DNA from: Ruegeria lacuscaerulensis
Lineage (GTDB): Bacteria > Pseudomonadota > Alphaproteobacteria > Rhodobacterales > Rhodobacteraceae
Direction of reading: 5' to 3'
Assembly: GCF_013031245.1 (NCBI RefSeq)
Contig: NZ_WPZL01000001.1
Span: 372,001 to 436,000, forward strand
DNA: 64,000 bases
The notes beneath the pieces are model-generated. The model was not told the origin of the DNA. It saw nothing but the letters and a program-made list of their open reading frames with translations, and did not search any database. Below are positions 59,442 to 64,000 of this stretch, one piece after another; within the stretch, counting starts at the first letter, position 1, and each line of letters begins with the position of its first letter. The position numbers and the translations under genes are program-made.

Positions 59442-60974
59442 ATGAAGCCATGGAGTTTCATGGTTTACATGTGTTGCACGCTGGCTCTTGTCGCTTGCGC
59501 ACCAAAAGTTCGCACCTATGAAAAAACCGTAACAACCTCACTGCCTTCAAGTTCGAACAGCGCCCTTGGGCGGACTGCCAACAGACTTGGCGATCCCAAA
59601 GACGGGCGATCCGGCGTGAAGCTGATCAGTGATGGCGAACAAGCTCTGGTCTCAAGGCTATTGCTGGCCGCCGCTGCCGAGCAGACGCTTGATGCGCAAT
59701 ACTACCTGTTGCACAACGATCCCACCGGTCACCTGTTCGCGGCAAGCCTTTTGCAGGCTGCGGACCGTGGGGTGCGCGTTCGGCTGCTGCTGGATGACAT
59801 GGATACGTCCGGTTATGACGCGATGACCGCAGCATTGGACTTGCACGAGAATATTGAAATCCGGCTGTTCAACCCCTTCTGGCGTGATCAGAGCTTGCTG
59901 ATCGCGGGTCTGACGGATTTCAAACGTATCAACCGCAGAATGCACAACAAGTCCATGACCGGAGACAACGTGTTTACGATTGTAGGTGGGCGGAATATCG
60001 GAGCCGAATACTTCCTTGCCAGGGAGGAAATGAACTACGCGGATCTGGATGTACTTGCCGCAGGTCCCGTGGTGAATGAAGTCTCTGAAAGTTTTGATGC
60101 ATATTGGAACAGCGAGTTTGCCGTTCCCGCCCGTGTGGTTGTTGGAGAGCCGGACTCCTTTAGCTTGGCTGATGCGCGGGACAGGCTCAATGAACTCGTG
60201 GAAGAGGCGAAGCTAACGCAGTACGGAGCGGCTCTGAGAAAGTCCGCCAAAGAGAACTTTGCTGACGGCGCTCTCTCACTGGATTGGGTTCCGGCGCGAT
60301 TGTACGCGGACCCACCTTCCAAAGCAGCGGGCGTTGAAAGCTCGGATCCCATTCTTGCTTCTCAACTGCTCCCGTATTTCGAAAATGCAAGTAACGAGGT
60401 GAATATTGTCTCGGCCTATTTTGTACCTCGCAGCAACGGCGTGAAATGGATGACGGAACTGGAAAATCGTGGTGTCGAAGTCAAAGTTGTTACCAATTCT
60501 TTGGGTTCAAACGATGTTGCGCCGGTTTACGCACATTACGCCAAGAAACGCCGGGCGCTGCTGCGCGGCGGGGTCGAGCTCTACGAGTTGCGGCCCGACG
60601 CGTATCAGGTTCAGCGCCGCGGCATCAACTGGGCGCAATCCCGCTCTGGATTGCATTCCAAGGCGTTTGCAATTGATGACCGTTACCTTTTTGTGGGGTC
60701 ATTCAATTGGGACCCCCGGTCGGTGAATATCAACACGGAAATGGGTATTCTGATCGACTCGCCGGCGTTAACTGAGCAGACCCTGGGCGCGCTGGACGAA
60801 GCGTTGCCGGCCTACACATATCACGTGACTCTGGAAGATGCAGGGCAGCTCAGGTGGAGAACGCGCAACGAGGATGGCACCATCCTGGAATATGATACCG
60901 AGCCGACAGGATCGACCTGGGATCACATTGTCTCGGGCTTCCTGAGTATTTTGCCAATTGGTTCGCAGCTTTAG
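59442..60974 (+). CDS. phospholipase D-family lipoprotein
   Basis: This 510-residue protein has a lipobox (LALVAC, Cys19), so it should be anchored to a membrane facing the periplasm. It has two HKD motifs: H168-x-K170 in RMHNKSMTGDN, followed by VGGRNIGAEY, and H405-x-K407 in GLHSKAFAIDD, followed by VGSFNWDPRS. This is the cardiolipin-synthase-like/PLD subgroup. It could hydrolyse or transfer phosphatidyl groups. No partner gene is evident. Confidence 0.87.
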   Translation: MKPWSFMVYMCCTLALVACAPKVRTYEKTVTTSLPSSSNSALGRTANRLGDPKDGRSGVKLISDGEQALVSRLLLAAAAEQTLDAQYYLLHNDPTGHLFAASLLQAADRGVRVRLLLDDMDTSGYDAMTAALDLHENIEIRLFNPFWRDQSLLIAGLTDFKRINRRMHNKSMTGDNVFTIVGGRNIGAEYFLAREEMNYADLDVLAAGPVVNEVSESFDAYWNSEFAVPARVVVGEPDSFSLADARDRLNELVEEAKLTQYGAALRKSAKENFADGALSLDWVPARLYADPPSKAAGVESSDPILASQLLPYFENASNEVNIVSAYFVPRSNGVKWMTELENRGVEVKVVTNSLGSNDVAPVYAHYAKKRRALLRGGVELYELRPDAYQVQRRGINWAQSRSGLHSKAFAIDDRYLFVGSFNWDPRSVNINTEMGILIDSPALTEQTLGALDEALPAYTYHVTLEDAGQLRWRTRNEDGTILEYDTEPTGSTWDHIVSGFLSILPIGSQL

Positions 60975-61052
60975 GCCCGCAGGGCGCGGTGATTGCAGGC
61001 ACTCGCGCAGGACCAGAAGCGCAACAATTAGAAAGGTGAGAAGGACTCTGAC

Positions 61053-61418
61053 GTGAAATATTTCAAACTATACACCGATGCAGCCGGGAACAGCCATTGG
61101 GACGATATCGAAGTTGATGTCGAAGAGCGGAGTTTTGCGCCTCCTGCTCAGGCTATCGAGATTTCGGAGCCAGAGCATGTAACACGAACCATGTTTCTCA
61201 GGCTTCGGTCCGGCTGGAACGAGCCAATTCATCCGACACCTGTGACCCAAAGGTTGATTTGCCTGGCAGGTAGGGTTCGTGTGACCGCCAGCGACGGTGA
61301 ATTTCGGGACATTGGTCCGGGTGATGTTTGGCACATGGACGACACGCACGGAACAGGTCATCACACCATGGTCACGAGCGATGAGGATTTCGAGGCTGTT
61401 ATCATTCAGTTTGAGTGA
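61053..61418 (+). CDS. small cupin-domain protein
   Basis: This 121-residue protein starts at GTG 61053, with AAGGA about 6 bases upstream. The cupin barrel shows MFLRLRSGWNEPIHPTPVTQ, LAGRVRVTASDGE, IGPGDVWHMDDTHG and a final GHHTMVT. His residues in PIHPTP and TGHHT could bind a metal. The function is unknown. It lies between the lipoprotein and cyclase genes on the same strand, without overlaps. Confidence 0.7.
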   Translation: MKYFKLYTDAAGNSHWDDIEVDVEERSFAPPAQAIEISEPEHVTRTMFLRLRSGWNEPIHPTPVTQRLICLAGRVRVTASDGEFRDIGPGDVWHMDDTHGTGHHTMVTSDEDFEAVIIQFE

Positions 61419-61591
61419 TCTGGAAAAAATCCGAATTTTCTTTTAGCAGGTTAACTCATTCAGAAAGTTCAACAATTGAAAGCGCAGTTACTGCGGAACG
61501 GATTCTGAGTATACTGAGTTCAAAACGTCGCGCCTGCGCCATGTGAATCTCAACCGTCCACCCACCAGAAGATGGCTGGCGCGATGGGGAG

Positions 61592-62989
61592 ATGGTTATG
61601 GAACAACGGCTCTCGGCAATTTTGGCGGCCGATATGGTTGGATACTCGCGCTTGATGGAAGCAGACGAGTTGGGTGTTTTAACGCGCCAGAAAAAGTATC
61701 GGCGCGAGTTGATTGACCCGGAGATTACCCGAAGTCGCGGAAGCATTGTCAAGACAACCGGAGACGGAATGCTGGCCACCTTCGAGTCCGTTCAGGACGC
61801 GGTTCAATGCGCCGTCAAAATCCAGCAAGCGATGAGTCTGAACGAAACCGAACTGGACGACGACCAGAGAATTCGGTTTCGGGTGGGGATCAATCTTGGG
61901 GACGTGATTTTCGACGAGGGCGACATCTTTGGTGACGGTGTAAACGTCGCGGCGCGGCTTGAAGGGCTGGCAGAACCTGGTGGAGTTTGCGTCTCGGACA
62001 TCGTGCACCAGGCAATTCAGGACAAAGTCGACACTACGTTCCGGGACATGGGGGGGCAGCGTGTAAAGAACATCAGTCGCCCAATCCGTGTCTGGCATTG
62101 GTCCCCGCAGGCTACACCCGCGCGCAAGGCTCCGGATATCTCGCTTCAGCAGCGTGTGAAGTTCTGCAAGTCGGTCGATGGCGTCAATTTGGCATGGGCG
62201 TCAACCGGGGAGGGCACTCCCATTCTGAAAGCGCCCAACTGGCTCAATCACATAGAATATGAGTGGACCAGCCCCGTTTGGGGGGACTTCCTTTCAGAGT
62301 TCTCAAAACGCTGTCAGTTGGTTCGATTTGATCAACGTGGCAATGGCCTTTCCGACTGGGATGTCGACGACATTTCTGAGGACAGAATGATCGAAGATAT
62401 GGTCGCGGTCGCCGACGCAGCGGGGCTTGAGCAATTTGGGCTTTTTGGCATCAGCCAGGGCTCGGCCTTTTCTGTGCGATTTGCTGCAAAGTACCCCGAA
62501 CGGGTTAAGTTTCTCGTTTTGCTTGGTGGCTTTGTTCGGGGAAGGATGATGCGAGGTGACCCGGATGCAGCACAGTTTTACGAGGCCGCCCGCGCCATGG
62601 TGTCTGCTGGCTGGGGATCACCGAACCCCGTTTACCGTCATTTCTTCACGTCTTGCTACATGCCGGACGCAACACCGGAAGAAGGTGCCAGTTTTGACGA
62701 AATGCAGCGGATTTCCGTAAGCCCGGAAACGGCCTTACGTATCATTGAAATGAACGCCTATGTCGATGTACGTGCCGAGGCGCAAAGCCTGCAGGTCCCA
62801 ACACTGGTGTTGCACGTCCAGGGCGATATGGCTGCACCCATCAGCGAAGGGCGTGAAACTGCCCGGCATATTCCTACAGCAGAGTTTGTTGAGCTACCAG
62901 GAGCCAACCATTGTATGATCCGCGGCCATCCCGGGTTTGATGAGTTTTTTCAGGAAATTGAGCCGTTTCTCAAAGAATATGCCGGTTGA
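61592..62989 (+). CDS. class III nucleotide cyclase fused to an alpha/beta hydrolase
   Basis: This 465-residue fusion has a cyclase domain (residues 1-170) with metal-binding D14 (AADMVGYSRLM) and D58 (TTGDGML). N118 and R122 (NVAARLEGLAEPGG) are the transition-state pair, so it should make cAMP or cGMP. The alpha/beta hydrolase domain follows from about 185, with nucleophile S288 in GISQGS, an Asp in LHVQGD and a His in GANHCM. There is no membrane span. Hydrolase binding of a small ester or lactone may tune cyclase output (inference). A strong terminator follows. Confidence 0.88.
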   Translation: MVMEQRLSAILAADMVGYSRLMEADELGVLTRQKKYRRELIDPEITRSRGSIVKTTGDGMLATFESVQDAVQCAVKIQQAMSLNETELDDDQRIRFRVGINLGDVIFDEGDIFGDGVNVAARLEGLAEPGGVCVSDIVHQAIQDKVDTTFRDMGGQRVKNISRPIRVWHWSPQATPARKAPDISLQQRVKFCKSVDGVNLAWASTGEGTPILKAPNWLNHIEYEWTSPVWGDFLSEFSKRCQLVRFDQRGNGLSDWDVDDISEDRMIEDMVAVADAAGLEQFGLFGISQGSAFSVRFAAKYPERVKFLVLLGGFVRGRMMRGDPDAAQFYEAARAMVSAGWGSPNPVYRHFFTSCYMPDATPEEGASFDEMQRISVSPETALRIIEMNAYVDVRAEAQSLQVPTLVLHVQGDMAAPISEGRETARHIPTAEFVELPGANHCMIRGHPGFDEFFQEIEPFLKEYAG

Positions 62990-63057
62990 TTTTTCTACCT
63001 AAAATGTCAGGCGATTTAATCCCGGAATTAGATGGAACCATTCATCCCTGTATGGAA

Positions 63058-63090
63058 GGACGCCTAGGGGAATAGGTGTTCCCTTTTTTT
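63058..63090 (+). terminator. rho-independent terminator after the cyclase-hydrolase gene
   Basis: GGA-CGCCTA (63058-63066) pairs with TAGGTGTTCC (63073-63082), with one G-U pair and one bulge, and is followed by seven T residues (63084-63090). It lies 69 bases beyond the stop and just before the MATE gene. Confidence 0.75.
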
Positions 63091-63179
63091 GGCTCGGGTC
63101 GGTACCTTAGTCAAAATAGAACTTGCTGAATGGGATATAACGCGGGCATTTTGCTTTGGGGCGCAGAGGCAGAAGACTC

Positions 63180-64000
63180 ATGGCAGAACAATCCGGTGGC
63201 AAGGCGGTCTTTTTGACGGGCGACCTGATGCGGCACGTGACCCGTATGTCTTTGACCACCAGCATTGGCCTGATGGCGATATTTGCTGTTGATTTCATCG
63301 ATATGGTTTTCATTTCGATGCTGGGTAACGACGCTTTAGCGGCAGCCGTGGGTTATGCGGGAACCCTCTTGTTCTTTACCAATTCGATAAATGTGGGCCT
63401 TTCGATCGCGGCCGGAGCATTGGTCGCGCGGGAACTTGGAGCAGGTCGGACAGAGCAGGCCCGCCAGTTTGGCACCAGTGTGGCTGTCTTGGGCATTTTG
63501 TTCGGTTTAACTGTTTCCGTGATAGTCCTGTTTAACCTGACGTTTTTTCTTTCGCTGCTGGGCGCGAAAGGGGAAGTGCTTCGGCTCGCAGCCCGCTACG
63601 TCTCGATCATTTTGCCGACCATGTGGGTGATGGCAGTAGTCATGACCGGGATGGCAGTTCTGCGCGCGTACGGAGACGCACGGCGGTCAATGCAGGCCAC
63701 GATCTACGGGGGTGTTGCCAACGCTGTGCTGGACCCGATCCTGATCTTTGCGGTCGGGCTGGGGTTGGACGGGGCGGCCATTGCCTCGGTTATTGCCCGG
63801 ATATGCATATTGATCGCTGCGGTCACGCCGGCGATACGCGTGCATCAGGGTTTCGCGCGCCCCTCTCTAGGCCAGGTGATCTCGGATATCCGTCCTGTGC
63901 GAGCCATCGCAATTCCGGCCGTTCTAACGAATGTTGCGACTCCGGTCGGGAACGCTATCGTCATCCGCGAAGTCGCCCAGTTCGGAACCGACGCCGTTGC
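63180..64000 (+). CDS. MATE-family efflux transporter, N-terminal part (continues beyond window)
   Basis: The frame opens at ATG 63180 (MAEQSGGKAVFLTGDLMRHV) and is still open at the window end, showing 273 codons. The hydrophobic segments and MATE-like words are typical: FIDMVFISMLGNDALAAAVG, NVGLSIAAGALVARELGAGR, VLRAYGDARRSMQATIYGGV and AVLDPILIFAVGLGLDGAAI. It is an Na+ or H+ driven exporter of cations or drugs. It starts 90 bases after a terminator and so has its own promoter. Confidence 0.87.
   Translation, partial: MAEQSGGKAVFLTGDLMRHVTRMSLTTSIGLMAIFAVDFIDMVFISMLGNDALAAAVGYAGTLLFFTNSINVGLSIAAGALVARELGAGRTEQARQFGTSVAVLGILFGLTVSVIVLFNLTFFLSLLGAKGEVLRLAARYVSIILPTMWVMAVVMTGMAVLRAYGDARRSMQATIYGGVANAVLDPILIFAVGLGLDGAAIASVIARICILIAAVTPAIRVHQGFARPSLGQVISDIRPVRAIAIPAVLTNVATPVGNAIVIREVAQFGTDAV

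Overview
The window looks like chromosome (or a large replicon) of a marine alphaproteobacterium of the Roseobacter group (Rhodobacteraceae). The evidence is by eye: GC content in the high 50s percent, a TctABC transporter, an AcnB-type aconitase, BetI-like TetR regulators, a non-pyrrolysine MttB-family methyltransferase, a class III cyclase fused to a hydrolase, and RHH_4, DMT and MATE family proteins. I found no rRNA, tRNA, CRISPR array or phage genes. Almost all of it is catabolic and transport accessory DNA, and at least six traces of one IS6-type element are scattered between the modules.

Layout. 1-4.1 kb: a partial hypothetical gene, a GMC flavoprotein with its TAT-exported small subunit, a glyoxalase-fold protein and a ribbon-helix-helix protein. 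4.26-5.08 kb: an intact IS6-family element. 5.3-7.9 kb: a diheme cytochrome c overlapping a CrtC/AttH-like lipocalin protein. 8.4-13.5 kb: a PcaB-like lyase, TctABC and a divergent LysR regulator. 13.9-16.3 kb: an SH3 protein, an ICMT-like methyltransferase, and a scar joining a truncated AraC regulator to a truncated, frameshifted pqqE. 16.7-19.5 kb: acnB, with an IS6 relic upstream. 21.1-28.3 kb: a tightly overlapping nucleobase/nucleoside ABC importer operon headed by a CodA-like deaminase whose specificity residue suggests 5-methylcytosine. 28.7-32.5 kb: a second GMC pair, a small monooxygenase-fold protein and a fructosamine kinase-like gene. 32.8-35.4 kb: a pyruvate decarboxylase, a MoCo-carrier-like protein and a membrane protein.

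35.7-47.6 kb is the most interesting region. Two related BetI-type repressors bracket a polyamine-type ABC importer, a trimethylamine-dehydrogenase-like flavoprotein, a Rieske oxygenase, an MttB-family methyltransferase and a class III aminotransferase. Palindromic operator candidates lie in both divergent promoter regions. I read it as an uptake and stepwise N-demethylation pathway for a betaine-like compound. It carries both oxidative and corrinoid-type demethylation, but no reductase or corrinoid protein is encoded locally.

47.9-64 kb: a SAM methyltransferase, a DMT exporter, an oxalate-decarboxylase-like bicupin, a HupE/UreJ-like protein overlapping an unknown 596-residue membrane protein, a GntH-like metallo-hydrolase divergent from a TetR gene with two operator-like palindromes, an L,D-transpeptidase-like protein, a carnitine-dehydrogenase-like gene with an in-frame internal deletion next to a damaged SDR gene, a phospholipase D-like lipoprotein, a cupin, the cyclase-hydrolase fusion and a partial MATE exporter.

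Family assignments come from reading translated sequence and recalled family motifs. No database search was run.
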